This document shows positions 23,233 to 34,863 of a stretch of DNA of 64,000 nt, piece after piece. The DNA is taken from the NCBI GenBank assembly GCA_025716815.1, contig JAIXMN010000025.1:186001-250000 (forward strand), read 5' to 3'. Made by a program: the position numbers and the translations under genes. The stretch is from Dichotomocladium elegans. Lineage: Eukaryota > Mucoromycota > Mucoromycetes > Mucorales > Lichtheimiaceae. Numbering within the stretch: the stretch's first letter is position 1; the number at the start of each line of letters is the position of its first letter. The notes under the pieces were generated by a model, which made no database searches, was not told the DNA's origin, and was given only the letters and a program-made list of their open reading frames with translations.

Positions 23233-25955
23233 ATGCCGCTTTTCTCAAAACCGGTGGATGAGGGACTACGGTTCAAGCCAAATGGCGGCAGCCTGTTGAT
23301 CTATTCGTCTCTAGTTGCAGCGGCCGCCGCATTTGCTTATCATCGTTCACAGCTTGTATCCGCATCGCGCAAGTCGGCCAGTGTTCGGGAGAAGTCGGCC
23401 AAGAATGTCCTCTTCCATGAGATTGCCACAAAGACGTTTGACAAACACAAGCAGCTCTTCCCTGTCGTTGACATTGCAAAGAAGGTTGGCGTCAACAAGG
23501 AATTCTTTCGCCAATTACGGTCCATCGCAACGATCCTCTTTCCGCGATGGTACACTAAAGAAGCTTTTTTGCTTGTCCTACATTCTGTCTTTCTTATCCT
23601 CCGGACCTATTTGAGTGTTGTGGTTGCCAGGATTGACGGCCGCATCGTACGAGACTTGGTATGGAAAAAAATGCTATACTGCTGCTTGCACTGGGTTGCC
23701 TAATAGTAATGGATCGATGTGTGCGTGTGCGTGTGTGGGATATTAACAGGTAGGCGGGCGCGGCAAACGCTTTTTGACAGGTCTAGCGTATTGGTTCGCT
23801 ATTGCTATACCCGCCACGTATACCAACAGCATGGTAAGTGTCACTGTGGCTATATCCCGAATCATACAAATTGCTGATGGTGGTTCCTTAACAGATTAGA
23901 TACCTTCAATCCAAGCTATCGATTGGATTCCGTACACGACTCACGAGATACGTCCATGACCTTTATTTAGACAATGAAAAGACGTTTTACAAAGCTCTCA
24001 ACCTTGATGGCCGGATTCAGGGTGCTGACCAGTGAGTTGGTGGTTTTCTTTCAAAAATGATGCGAGGAAGTCGGGAGAGGGCACTGATGCATCCAATATA
24101 ATAGATTTATCACCACGGATGTGGCAAAGTTTTGTGACACGCTAGCATCTCTCTATTCGAATCTTGCGAAACCACTGCTAGATACAGTCATCTTTAATTA
24201 CCAATTGATGAAATCTATCGGTCTGGTTGGTACCCTCGGTCTTACCGTAAACTATATGGTCACTGCACGGCTTTTACGAGCTGTCACTCCATCCTTTGGC
24301 AAGTTGGCCGCCGTAGAGGCCAAGCTCGAGGGTGACTTCCGCGCAGCCCATACTCGCTTGATTACCAACGCTGAGGAGATCGCATTCTATAATGGCGGTG
24401 ACTTGGAGCATTCGATCATCAACAAGGCTTATCAACGTCTTGTCAAACATATCAATTCAATTTACAAGATACGTATTAGCTACAATATGTTTGAAGACTT
24501 CTTGATCAAATATGCATGGAGTGCGTTCGGCCTTGTTCTCTGTGCCATCCCCGTCTTTGCACCAAACCTCGTTGGTGGTTACGTCCCATCTGCAGGCCCC
24601 GTTGACGAAGACGCGCAGGTTGGATCACGGACACGCGGCTTCATCACAAATAAACGGTACAAGAAAGAGAAAGAGCAAAAAAGAGAGACAGAACATCTGA
24701 TGAATCAATTTCAAGGTTGATGATATCCCTAGCTGATGCTGGTGGTCGTATGATGTATTCTTACAAAGAGCTCGCCGAACTCGCCGGTTATACAACCCGA
24801 GTCTACAGCCTTTTGTCTGTTCTTCACTCGCTGCGCAAGAGCGAATACGATGCGGCGGACGAAGACAAATCATTACCTTTCTCACTTAGCAATATCCGTG
24901 GGAAGATCAAACTTGGCGAGGATGGCATCCGTTTTGAGGAGGTTCCGATTGCTACGCCTGCGCCAGGAAAGGGACGACAGGGTGAGCTTCTTGTAAAGAA
25001 GCTTAATGTTCACGTCAAACCTGGTGAACATTTGCTCATCACTGGCCCTAATGGTGTGGGTAAAACTGCGGTTGCGCGGGTCATTGCGAATCTGTGGCCT
25101 GTTTTTGGTAAATTGAGCCGTTTCTGTGAGTGTCGAAGGTATGGCCGACTAACTCTGTCTCCATGACAACAGAGGGTACATTGTCACGGCCTGACGATAA
25201 AAATATATTTTATATCCCCCAGCGACCTTATCTCAGCATGGGCAGCTTAAGAGAACAGTAAGTTTCTTTTGTGCTTCCGCTCTCTACCAAACTAACTCAA
25301 CACAATGCGTCATAAGGATTATCTACCCACATACACTCGAGGACATGAAGAACAATGGTCGTACAGACGACGAACTTATGAAAATCCTTGAGGTCGTCCG
25401 CCTAGCTTACATCCCAAGCCGTGAAGGTGGATGGGAAACCATCAAAGAATGGAAAGATGTCTTCTCCGGAGGTGAAAAACAACGAGTAAGTCAAGTGGCG
25501 CTGGTATCACGTGGTTTGCTCAGACTATAAGCACTTTGTAGATTTGCATGGCGCGCCTCTTCTATCACCATCCGAAATATGCTGTTCTTGATGAATGCAC
25601 CAGTGCAGTCTCTGCTGATGTGGAGGGCCTGATGTATGCTCATGCAAAAGACATGGGAATTAGTGAGTGCACAAAGATAACTCCTCCATGGGTTTGTCTG
25701 ACCTGAGCTTTCTTTTTTTTTTTGCTAGCACTCGTGACCATCTCTCATCGTCCCGCCTTGTTCAAATACCACCAATATTTACTTCGTCTTACTGGAAACC
25801 ATGGTGAATGGGTTATGGAGGAAATCGGTACACGCAATTCACAGCAGTCGCTAGAAAAGGAGATGCAAACTGTTGAGGCCAAGTTGCAAAGCGTCGAGGC
25901 CTTGAAAACTCGGCTGAGAGAGATTGACGCCGAGCTCAGCCTTAAGCACATCTAG
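23233..25955 (+). CDS. Peroxisomal fatty-acyl ABC half-transporter (ABCD family)
   Basis: Nine exons (23233-23658, 23750-23833, 23895-24031, 24105-24656, 24716-25107, 25173-25257, 25317-25485, 25542-25662 and 25729-25955) give 730 residues, the normal half-transporter size. Residues 1-400 hold the membrane domain, including [31 protein letters not shown] and the EAA-like [14 protein letters not shown] characteristic of ABCD proteins. The nucleotide-binding domain has Walker A GPNGVGKT (about 510-517), signature FSGGEKQR (about 608-615), Walker [10 protein letters not shown] and switch His in ISHRP. A coiled-coil tail ends the protein. Homologues Pxa1/Pxa2 and ALDP import very-long-chain acyl-CoA into peroxisomes for beta-oxidation. 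It probably dimerises with itself or a second half-transporter encoded elsewhere. Confidence 0.93.
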
Positions 25956-26397
25956 CCACACATATTCCCCTATTCATCTAATAAATTTACGTAATAGCGA
26001 CAAAATGTGATTTTTAAAGATTGGACTAGATTAGGTGGGAGTGCTACGCTGTACTTGGGCGCAACATATGATAATAATGCTTTTTGTCGACGACCGTGCA
26101 AAGCGCATGTGTGCGATGAAAGCCACAAATGCGCAAGGACCTCTGCTAATACATATCCAAAAGTGGGTCGAGAGTAAATACTCCTGGAGTAGTGTCCATA
26201 CGTGTGAGAACTAGCGACTGCCAAAGAATTCTGCTAAGGAGAGGCCGTCCAAATGCTTCTACCAACTTAATCCATTTTGAGGGATTCTACATCTTTATGT
26301 GAAACTCGAGGATAAGCGAAAGATCATTCACGGATAGCGCAACAGATTTAGAGGACAAAGCGACGATCATAATGCAAATGCTTTATTACATGGTAGC
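25956..26397. other. Intergenic region between convergent genes
   Basis: 3' ends of the ABC transporter (plus) and eL30 (minus) genes. No other feature is seen. Confidence 0.4.
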
Positions 26398-26939
26398 TTA
26401 TTGGGTAGCCAAGATATCGGAGTCACCAGCATCGGTGATGGAGATGACAGTGGTACGGAAGAGCTTACCGCAAGCAGTACCAAGATCAATGTTGTCTAAA
26501 AGACCAACTTTCAGTCTTGCGGTGTCCTCATCCGTGAGTTTTCAATGCTACTTACTGCCGTTATAGTGGTGGACACCGGTCTTGGACAACATAGCGTAGT
26601 ACTCAAGCTCAGACTTGCGGAGGGGAGGGCAGTTACCCGCAATGACAATCAGCTTGGCTACATTCCCAAAAGAAAAAAAAAACAAGAAGCGAATCTCGGT
26701 TTAGTATCAAACAGGGGGGACGATCTCTGCCCGACAAGAGCGACTGCCTTTGGTTCAACGCGGGCTCCTGTCCCCCAGAGCAGTCATTTGAAAAGAAAAT
26801 ACATACCCTTTCCCTGGCGAATGGTCTTCAAAGTCGACTTATAACCAAGGGTGTACTTGCCGGACTTGGTGACGAGCTGAAGACGTGAGTTGATGGATTC
26901 AACGCTCTTCTTGGACTTCTTGGTCGCAGCGGGGGCCAT
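26398..26939 (-). CDS. RPL30: 60S ribosomal protein eL30
   Basis: Three exons in transcript order (26939-26807, 26657-26556 and 26495-26398) give 110 residues, the family length. Seen directly: [19 protein letters not shown] near the start, [19 protein letters not shown], then [18 protein letters not shown] and the end segment [15 protein letters not shown]. The protein belongs to the L7Ae/L30e RNA-binding fold and sits in the large ribosomal subunit. In yeast L30 represses its own splicing by binding its transcript; whether that happens here cannot be judged. The first intron (149 bases) is longer than most in the window, as often seen in ribosomal protein genes. The upstream region is polypurine/polypyrimidine-rich. 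Confidence 0.95.
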
Positions 26940-27689
26940 TTCTAGAGAGACAGTCCTATGAGAATCCTCTCCATTGCGTTTCTTTGCAAGATTCGTCGGT
27001 TTACCTTAGTTGATTGTATGAAAGTGAGAGAGAGAGAAGGGGGTCTCGCGACTGTAGACAAGCAAATTTTTTTTCCCCCACCGCCACTAACAACCCCCCC
27101 TCGCGGGAACTATCCGCACCGCCAAGCCACCACCGTTTCAGCACCCCAAGGCTCTTAATCTGCGTTTTAAATTGGCCAACCCATAAAACGCCGCGTTCGT
27201 GCTTCTTTGTTTTAAAGAGAGACATGATGCAACACGCGGTGTTTTGATCTAATCGGAGATAAAAGGGTACCCTGAGCATTTTTAGAAGTCAGCACATCTA
27301 TATAAGGAGGCCTTCCTTGCAACTCGAAACAACTCATACTTACCTGAGTCGTGTGTTCGGTGATCAAGGACGCCGGGCACACAGGGTGGATGGAAACCAT
27401 TGCACTTCCGGTTTCTGACCGCTCTGCGAACACCTCATTGGTGTCTCGAGGCTACAATTTTTGCTTTGGGGAGACGGTTGGTTCGCTGACTGGCTCCCCG
27501 CTATCTCCAAAAAAAAAAAAAGAAAATGAAAAATATCTTCCACCGTAAAAATTTTTTTAACGGGTGTGAAATCAACAGCTCCAAAAGGCTTTTACGCGTC
27601 ATGGCCAGGTATATTGTCGCATCTTCTTTTATACCCATTTAAACAATCTGTACTGCGTAACCTGTGCTTTCCAAAGTCAGGCAAGTAGA
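26940..27689. other. eL30 upstream region
   Basis: Contains a C-rich tract (27073-27100) and an A-run near 27510. A 5' UTR intron is possible, since ctctag precedes the ATG by two bases on the minus strand. No separate gene is seen. Confidence 0.4.
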
Positions 27690-28650
27690 TGTACTCTCTT
27701 CAATCCGTTTGTTTTCGCACAAAATATCTGCGGAGTCCATCTTGTAGGCAATTCTGCTCGTGCTGCTACGCATATCCCCAAGCGAAAGGATATGTACGTA
27801 AGGCGACGAAGGTAAGTTTAGATTTGTCCACCTGATATTTGAGTGCTAGGAGTCCATGCTTGCTCAGCTCAGCGATGGGCATTGCAGAACGAAAAAGGCC
27901 CTGACAGCAGTTATAAGAAACACAGCCGCAGAGGCCATTCACGTATTCCCAACGAAGAGCGTAAGAGTGATATTTTAGAACGGGTTGATGAGGATCCCAT
28001 CCATTGTTCCTAAGCATCTGGAACACAGATTTGAGGGTCGTGAAATATCCGACACGTCATTATATCGATTTATGCAACTCGTCGTTAAAGAAGGCCCGGT
28101 TACAGGCCGCAGACATGAAATTGGTTCAAATGTTGCAACATCAACGTGAGATGCGGATAATCAATTCTGCCGAACGAGAGGAATGATGAAACAGCACCAA
28201 GTTGTATTCTCTTTTCTAGTCATCCAAGTCGGAGGATAATACAGGCAGGAACTCAGTAGGGCCAAAATGTTTCGCCTGCATGTCGCTAACGTGCGAGGCC
28301 GTCTCCGTGTACTGCCTGTCGACAGGAATAGTGATGCAAAGATCCAAGAGCGCCTTGATCGGGTGCCCCAATGGGATATGACTTACGGTGGCTTTAGAAA
28401 AAAAAATTGTATTTTCCTTCATGAGCCTGGATTCCATATTAACATGAAACGCAGCTTGGCATGGTCCAAGAATGGGATTACAGCACCAAAGACAACCATA
28501 GTATTGGGAGCGATATCAGCATCAGGCATCGTCAAGTGTAGCTTGAGACTGCCACAGCCACCGGCCATAAAGAAAAAGAATGGTTATCGCACTATGCACA
28601 TCCGGATATGCTTAGTGTGAACCAGGTGGTAAGTTAAAGTGTAAAGGGGT
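27690..28650 (+). mobile_element. Tc1/mariner-like element relic, copy 3
   Basis: Starts with a stretch matching copy 4 from 45730 (atgtactctcttcaatccg and following). It continues through the DNA-binding region (SRIPNEERKSDILERVDEDP in a plus frame) to a 117-residue open frame at 28267-28620. That frame has PVDRNSDAKIQERLD, PGFHINMKRSLAWSKNG and TTIVLGAISASGIVKCSLRL. The first catalytic Asp context FLDESGF is changed to FLHEPGF, so the catalytic residue is lost. The element ends before the rest of the DDE core. Confidence 0.7.
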
Positions 28651-29409
28651 GCGGTTGATGTTTCCAAAGCACCCTATATCCAGTTCATTCCTTGACAAAA
28701 AAAAGCTAGAAGTTCTATGAGAGTTGTAGCAAATCGGTATTTACTCTACTACCAGTATGTCTTCCCCACTCCATAAACAGGCTAAAGAAGAGCTCACGAG
28801 CGAAGGATTGCCAGTCACAACAACATTGTAACTAATGCACCGTGAACGTCCTATGGAAATCAGATCCGCTTTTCGAAAACGATTTAGTTATTATACCCCT
28901 GGCCATCGCACCTTCTGTCGGGCGACTTTATAAGTAAGGGTTATCCACAGACACTTACTTCACGTTATCCATGCTCCATTTCTCCAGAGTATGTCCGCAG
29001 CTGGTCGCTAAAATGCGGCGAATAGGTGGCGGTATTGAATGAATGCTAGCAGGTTTGCTCTCGAGTAATATTGACATGAGCCAAAGACAGAGCTACCCCA
29101 TCAAGTTCATATTGCATACTTCGCCGCTACTTTCTGGCTCGATTTTTTTCTGGTCGCTTCTTTATCGCATCGGTGCAGTTTCACCGCTTAAACACAGCAA
29201 TGGTAGACTGAACCCACGCGAGGCAGAGGAGCCCAAAAAAACAACAACAGAAGATTTGTCCAGGATCGTGGGAAAGTTCGGCGGCTGGATGAATGTAGGA
29301 GATTACAAATAAAGTTGATATCCGCACGTGTGATGAGAAATAAGGTCCTGCTTCCCCCTAGACTTCATTGGATTCCCCGCACCCCGGCAACTATCCTGTA
29401 AACGCGATC
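28651..29409. other. Intergenic region
   Basis: Contains an isolated 89-codon frame (29043-29312) without recognisable motif, judged chance. The last 80 bases are probably the leader of the dehydrogenase gene. Confidence 0.4.
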
Positions 29410-30754
29410 ATGAATGGCATTTTTCTGAGAAACTCCTTCCGATTTTCCTCGGCATCTGCTCAGGTGAAGCGTAATATCTTCACGTACCTAAAACCGTGGT
29501 CTGACTATGTCTGGGAATAGCATTGCCGCCGACTCATTTCAACCACGCCTGTTAATTCGGTAAGTGGACAGGACGCAAGAACGCGCATCTTGTGGACGCC
29601 AATTCTTACGTCTCGGCATGTAGAGAAACATCGATCATATCAAACGGGTTGGTGTGGTCGGTTCCGGCCAGATGGGCTTGGGTATTGCCTATGTTGCTGC
29701 AAACGTATCTCGACTCCCTGTCGTTTTGATGGACATCAGCAAGGAGCAGACCGATAAGGGTCTTGCCTTCATGAGTACGGATGAGATAATGAAAGGTGTT
29801 ACCTCGAAAAGATCGATCAACTGATGCATTTTTGTTAGATCGTTTGCTGGAAAAAGACGTTGCCAAGTCTAAGATTACCGCGGAACATGCCAAGGGCACG
29901 CGTGAGCTGGTCTCGGCAACCAATTCCATGTCGTCCCTTTCGGATGTTGATATCGTCATTGAGGCTGCTTCCGAGAATTTGGACATCAAGTCTTCCATCT
30001 TCCGTGATCTTGACAATATCTGCAAGTCTGACGCAATCCTCGCCACCAACACCAGCAGCATCAGTATCACTAAGATTGCTGCCGCGACCAAGAGAGCCGA
30101 GCAGGTAAAACAGAGAACCCCCATTTGTGGAACTCGGTGAAGGGATCAGATCGCTAAGGAGACCGTATGTATATTGCGTGTATGTGTCTATATGCGTTCC
30201 ATAGGTCATTGGCATGCATTTTATGAATCCTGTTCCTGTCATGAAGCTGGTCGAGGTCATCCCCGGACTTGCAACTGCCGACAATATCCTCCAGGATACC
30301 CTGGCACTTGCTAAGGCAATGGGCAAAACCACCACTGTCGCCCAAGATATTCCTGGATTTGTTGCTAACCGTCTGTTGATGCCATACATTAATGAGGCTG
30401 TCATGCTCTTGGAAGCTGTGAGTTTGATATTGGGGAAGGGAGAGAGAGAGAGAGAGAGATGAAAAGAGACAAGCCCCTTTTTTTTTGGAGGAAGGGAGTG
30501 CTAAATCTGCTCAATAGGGCGTTGCTTCTGCAGCAGATATTGATACAACCATGAAACTCGGAACCAACATGCCCATGGGTCCATTAACTTTGGCAGATTT
30601 TATTGGGCTTGACACCTGCCTAGCCATCCAGAAGGTGCTGCACGATAACACAGGAGACTCCAAATATCGTCCAAGTGTGTTGTTGCAAAAGTATGTGGAT
30701 GCAGGCTGGTACGGTAAAAAGAGCGGTCGCGGTTTCTATGATTACTCCCAGTAG
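29410..30754 (+). CDS. 3-hydroxyacyl-CoA dehydrogenase, mitochondrial type
   Basis: Six exons are proposed: 29410-29463, 29521-29559, 29624-29774, 29839-30104, 30205-30417 and 30518-30754, giving 319 residues. The first two exons code an Arg/Ser-rich presequence without acidic residues ([28 protein letters not shown]), typical of mitochondrial import. Then come the NAD-binding fold [12 protein letters not shown] (Gly44, Gly46, Gly49), [12 protein letters not shown], the catalytic His in [15 protein letters not shown] (about 175), and [16 protein letters not shown] with the C-terminal dimer domain. The enzyme oxidises L-3-hydroxyacyl-CoA to 3-ketoacyl-CoA with NAD+ in beta-oxidation. An alternative start inside the first intron, MSGNSIAAD, would give a protein without presequence if the acceptor shifts by two bases; this could yield two locations. 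Confidence 0.88.
30440..30460 (+). repeat. (GA)n microsatellite in an intron
   Basis: About ten GA units lie inside the last intron (30418-30517) of the dehydrogenase gene. Confidence 0.75.
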
Positions 30755-31811
30755 AATTTTTGTGTGCAATGACAATAAAATTATCATGAACAGTACTACA
30801 AAAAGTGGCGTTGTTATCAGCTTTTGACCTATCCTCACCCGCTTTCGCTCTCTTATTAGTACACCATCTATCTTTTTGCCCAGCGAACACCGCATGGCTC
30901 CTCGTCGCATTCTTGGATATTCCTTATTTTAGCCGCTCCACCTTTAGCGCATTGTCGTCGTTCTTCTTCTCGCAAACTTGGAATAATTATGCATGACACA
31001 ACGCACTCCCTCTTTCTCTGCCCCTTTGTCTGGGACCGGGAAGTCGCTAAGCAGGTAATCTTAGCCTGAATATCGCGTGTACAATGCGATTTGAGCTCGA
31101 AAAAGAGGATGATGCGGAAGCAACCCACACAAGTCGTTATTGTCATTGCCCAATACTGAGTGTACCAGGACTAGAAAGGACGAGCCGTGTCTTTTCATCT
31201 GCCTAGCATGATCGCGCTTTTTGAAATTCTGATCCTCGATTTTTGCACTATGGTAAATGCGGTAGGTGGAGACAAGCGACGTTTACATTCAACTTGACTC
31301 ACATTTTTTTGACCTGGCGTGGGTTCTCCTGAGCGAATATGGATTGCTTGCAAGTGATTCGGCCAACAACAATAGCAGCGGTAGCTTCATACATAATCCT
31401 GCGTGCATTATCGCCAGTTTCAGAATTATCGTGCAGCTGTTCTTGGATCCCACTTGTACAGGAATGTCATTAACTTGGGAATTCGCATGACAAAAAGGTC
31501 AGAGTTACTGTTGCAAAATAGCTCATGCATGTATTATGCGCCAAATCAACAAGATTGTAAGGAAAGTGATTGCCTCACGCGCAACGTAATGCTATCCTTC
31601 TTTTGGATACGTATAACAAAAAAGCTGTCGTATTTCATTTCCATTGATTCATCGTCCTGCGACATTTGATTCTGGGAAATTGCGTACCGAGAATCCGAAT
31701 TCTTTAATATTGATACGATACAATTACATACGCGTGTAAAATGCGACAAGTCCAAAGAGACCTAGTTCAAGCATATCAGAGCCTCGAGCCAAGTCTTATT
31801 TACTTAGAGAG
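30755..31811. other. Intergenic region
   Basis: Apart from a polyadenylation signal AATAAA at 30774-30779 after the dehydrogenase stop, no gene or known element is seen. Confidence 0.45.
30774..30779 (+). terminator. Polyadenylation signal AATAAA
   Basis: Lies 20 bases after the 3-hydroxyacyl-CoA dehydrogenase stop codon. Confidence 0.5.
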
Positions 31812-32783
31812 TCAAGCTGCCGCTTCATCTCGATCAGCAACTACTGAGTCTTCCAGTGCTGGTGACTCCAGATGTGGGCTACCAGCACTCTGATTGTCAT
31901 GCTCTTCAGATCGATCTTTCTCGTCTCGTCGTGTTGCTGACTCCGGCGCACCTTTTGCATCTTCCTCTTCCTTTTGCATGCGTATCTCTCTGCGCTCCTC
32001 ATACATTTTGCGGTCTTCCTCAGCTTTCTTTTTCTGGCTCTCAATCTCCTGTTCCTGTTCTTCGGTCATTTTACTTGGCCTGAAGCATAAGATCGGCGAT
32101 GTTTTTGTCTTTAGAAACTTCGCCAGATTTTCGTTCTGCTGAACATTTGTTGCGTCCTAGATATACCTCGCGTAAGGAAAATAAAGCACGTATCCACACA
32201 GGCAGCACATATAAATCCATTATATATATATATAGCTATATATATAATATATACCCTCTTTTCTTCCGCCAAGCGCAGCTCGCGTCTCTTTGTCAGCTCC
32301 ATTTCTTGGTCTCGGCGTTCTCGGTCTGCCTGGATTTTTTCTGCCAGCTCTTTCTTTTCCGTCGCAAGTTTCTCGTGCAGTTTCGTATCAATCTCGTGTC
32401 GTTTCTTTTCCTAATTATCGCAGCGTAAGTTGCTCTGTTTGGTCTTTTGTGCTTGGGTGCTTTTACCGCTTCCGACTGATTCTTGCTCTCATCCTTAAAT
32501 TTGTTCAGTGTGCCAATCAGCACGCCAAATAAGCGTTGTCCTCGTCGCTTGCTGTCTGCATTCATTTCTACACGCGGTTTCTTCACCTATGCTAGAATCA
32601 GTTCACGAACGCTAATCCAAACAAATGCCGTTTTCTGCTGAACAAAAAAAAACGCACACACACCTCTGCTGTGCTTTCTTCGGTAGCCTTGGTTACTGAA
32701 GCCTCCGAGTCTGGATCCATGGATCGTTTGCGGGAAGAAGAGCCGACCGATTGTGGAGGAACAATGATGCTTGATTTGACCAT
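31812..32783 (-). CDS. Pinin homologue (pinin/SDK/memA domain)
   Basis: Four exons in transcript order (32783-32664, 32586-32467, 32410-32255 and 32156-31812) give 246 residues with all junctions in phase 0. After an N-terminal Ser-rich part with SSSRKRSMDPD comes the pinin/SDK/memA domain: RRGQRLFGVLIGTLNKFKDE, then a long charged helix (KRHEIDTKLHEKLATEKKEL) and NLAKFLKTKTSPILCFRP. The C-terminus is acidic and charged. Pinin is a nuclear protein of the exon-junction-associated PSAP complex, coupling splicing and gene expression. It is shorter than animal pinin, lacking the long RS tail. It shares a 137-base divergent promoter with the GPI10 gene. An (AT)n tract sits in its third intron. Confidence 0.85.
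32220..32253. repeat. (AT)n tract in a pinin intron
   Basis: Alternating TA stretch with two interruptions, all inside the 32157-32254 intron. Confidence 0.75.
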
Positions 32784-32920
32784 AATGTGAGATTAAAGAT
32801 AGAAGGGAAAAAAGGAGCGGGTAAAAGCAAAGCCAGTGGCGGTTGCGCTCCTTCAATTCCAACGATTTCTCTTTCCACGTCCTTTTACGCTCTTTTTGAA
32901 ACATAGCACGAAAGGGTTTG
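32784..32920. promoter_or_regulatory. Divergent promoter, pinin / GPI10
   Basis: Only 137 bases separate the two start codons, so both genes must be driven from this short segment. It is rich in CT/GA, without an obvious TATA box. Confidence 0.55.
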
Positions 32921-34862
32921 ATGACAACCGATCACCCCGATTTGCGCCATCGTCGACACTCAACAGCCGTCGACACAAAGCCGGAGGGAGATTATGGCGA
33001 ATCCTGGGCGGTCGAAAAGCTAGGAATGCAGCGATCCACTTGGTCGTCCAGGTTATTCGTATTTGGGGTGTGCCTGGCCTTCCGCATAATCAATGCCTAT
33101 TTGACGCGCACCTTTGATAACCCAGACGAGTACTGGCAAGCACAGGAAATCGGCCATGCTATGGTCTTTGGATATCCTTTATATATGCAACCAATTTTTG
33201 TGCAGATTTTCCCTCTCTCTCTCTCCTTAACAGCCATCTCGTCGTTTTACATATGGTTACAGGACTTGGGAATGGCGCTCTCAAATTCGTAGTTATGCTC
33301 ACCCGCTCATATTCGCCGTCGTCTACAAAATGATTGATGCACTAGGCCTCAGTGAAACATCTGCTCTGGTATGTAGCAATAGCCTTGGCTTTATATTCAT
33401 AAGCATTTAAAAAACCGTGCCTCTTCTTCCTGACCCAAGTAGCTATGGGCCCCTAAAGTATCCCAAGCCTGCTTTTCGGCTGTCACTGACTACGCTACCT
33501 ATACTCTCGGAAAGCGCGTAATGGGCGCGTCTGTAGCGCCGTACATTGTGAGTTGACAGTATCTACAATTGATAATTGCTCCATTGACAGAGCACCAGCT
33601 GCTTTTGACACTCTTTTCCTGGTACAACGCCTTTATTGCGGCCCGAACTTTGTCAAATTCCATGGAAGCCATGTTCACGGTGTTAAGTCTCAACTATTGG
33701 CCTCTCTTTGACATGACAGCAAGCAAGATTGGGTAATTACGGCGTCAATTGCTGATGTAGTCCCGTCCCGTTTTAACACGATCACTCTAGCGAATATCGT
33801 GTCGCGCTTTTTTTGGCCGCATGTGCATGTGTTATTCGTCCTACCAACGCTGTCTTGTGGCTTTTTATGGGCACTCAACTCTTACTCTCGGCGCGAGGCT
33901 TTCGGATCACAGTGTTATGGAATGCATTCATCATTGTGTAAGTGAACTTTATATGGTTCGAATGTAAGTGACTGTTTTAAATAACGTATCCGGGCCATGC
34001 GAAAAGATCAAGCGTCCTCGGGCTTGATATCCTAGTTGACACATGGATCTACACTGGATTTGATCATCTGGTGCTGACCCCTTTCAACTTCCTAAAGGTC
34101 AACGTATTCGACTCCATTTCTCTCATCTACGGAGTCCATCCCTGGCACTGGTATCTTTCTCAAGGTGTGCCCGTTGTCTTAACGACCCTACTTCCTTTGG
34201 CCATTCACGGTTACCGAGCTAGCACTCGAAAAGCCGTCAATGCGTCTGTCGCCCGCCGCCGGCTTGGCCGGTTGATTGTGTGGGTCATTACCGTATACAG
34301 CCTTTTATCTCACAAGGAGTTCCGCTTTATCTATCCTATTCTGCCACTGATGCTCATCTTCGCCGCAGCAGGTCTTGAAGCGTTGACCAGCAAGAAGAGA
34401 TTCGTGTGTCTTGGTCTTCTTTTGACCCAGATTCCTTTGGCGATTTATCTGAATGTATGGCACCAGCGCGGCGTAATCGATGTCATGCTTTGGCTCAAGA
34501 GCCAGTCCGATCTCGAGTCCGTAGGCGTGTTAATGCCATGCCATTCGACACCATGGCAATCTATGCTTCACCGACCTGACATAGAGCCCCTTTGGTTTCT
34601 TACTTGTGAACCGCCCATCGACCAGGACCCATCGACCTACGTGGATGAGGCTGATCGGTTTTATGCTGATCCTCTCGGATTCCTAGCAAATATCACAGAG
34701 TGGCCTAGTCATCTTGTGATGTTTGATGCACTTTGGAGGAACACGGTTGGAGTGCGAGAGTATCTTGAAACGAAGGGATACAGTGAATGTCACCGCCTAT
34801 TTAATAGCCATTTCCACGATGACTGGCGACGACGTGGTGACGTGGTGGTGATTTGTAAATAA
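32921..34862 (+). CDS. GPI10: GPI mannosyltransferase 3 (GPI10/PIG-B)
   Basis: Six exons (32921-33171, 33251-33368, 33443-33547, 33593-33732, 33791-33937 and 34007-34862) give 538 residues. It belongs to GT22, the multi-span Dol-P-Man-dependent mannosyltransferases of the ER, and adds the third mannose to the GPI anchor precursor. Landmarks are FDNPDEYWQAQEIGHAMVFG with the luminal acidic motif, GYRTWEWRSQIRSY, AARTLSNSMEA, CVIRPTNAV, and DTWIYTGFDHLVLTPFNFLK. These are followed by SLIYGVHPWHWYLSQGVPVV and SHKEFRFIYPILPL. Hydrophobic helices occur throughout. The first intron has AT-AC ends and U12-type signals; without removing it exactly there, the YGY(R)TWEW motif cannot be formed. The fourth exon start uses the second of two adjacent AG acceptors. 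The stop codon overlaps an AATAAA signal. Confidence 0.9.
33172..33250 (+). other. Putative U12-type AT-AC intron in GPI10
   Basis: The 79-base intron starts atatccttt, the exact U12 5' splice-site consensus. It contains tccttaac, the U12 branch-site consensus, 19 bases before its end, and ends gttttac. Splicing joins TTT-GG to A-TAT-GGT-TAC and restores VFGYGYRTWEWR. No GT donor gives the conserved protein here. Confidence 0.82.
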
Positions 34863-34863
34863 A
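34858..34863 (+). terminator. Polyadenylation signal AATAAA overlapping the stop
   Basis: The last codons and stop of GPI10 overlap the hexamer AATAAA, so the 3' UTR is likely short. Confidence 0.4.

Noticed and set aside
29043..29312. 89-codon frame before the dehydrogenase gene
   Set aside because: No motif or conserved pattern and no support from flanking splice sites.
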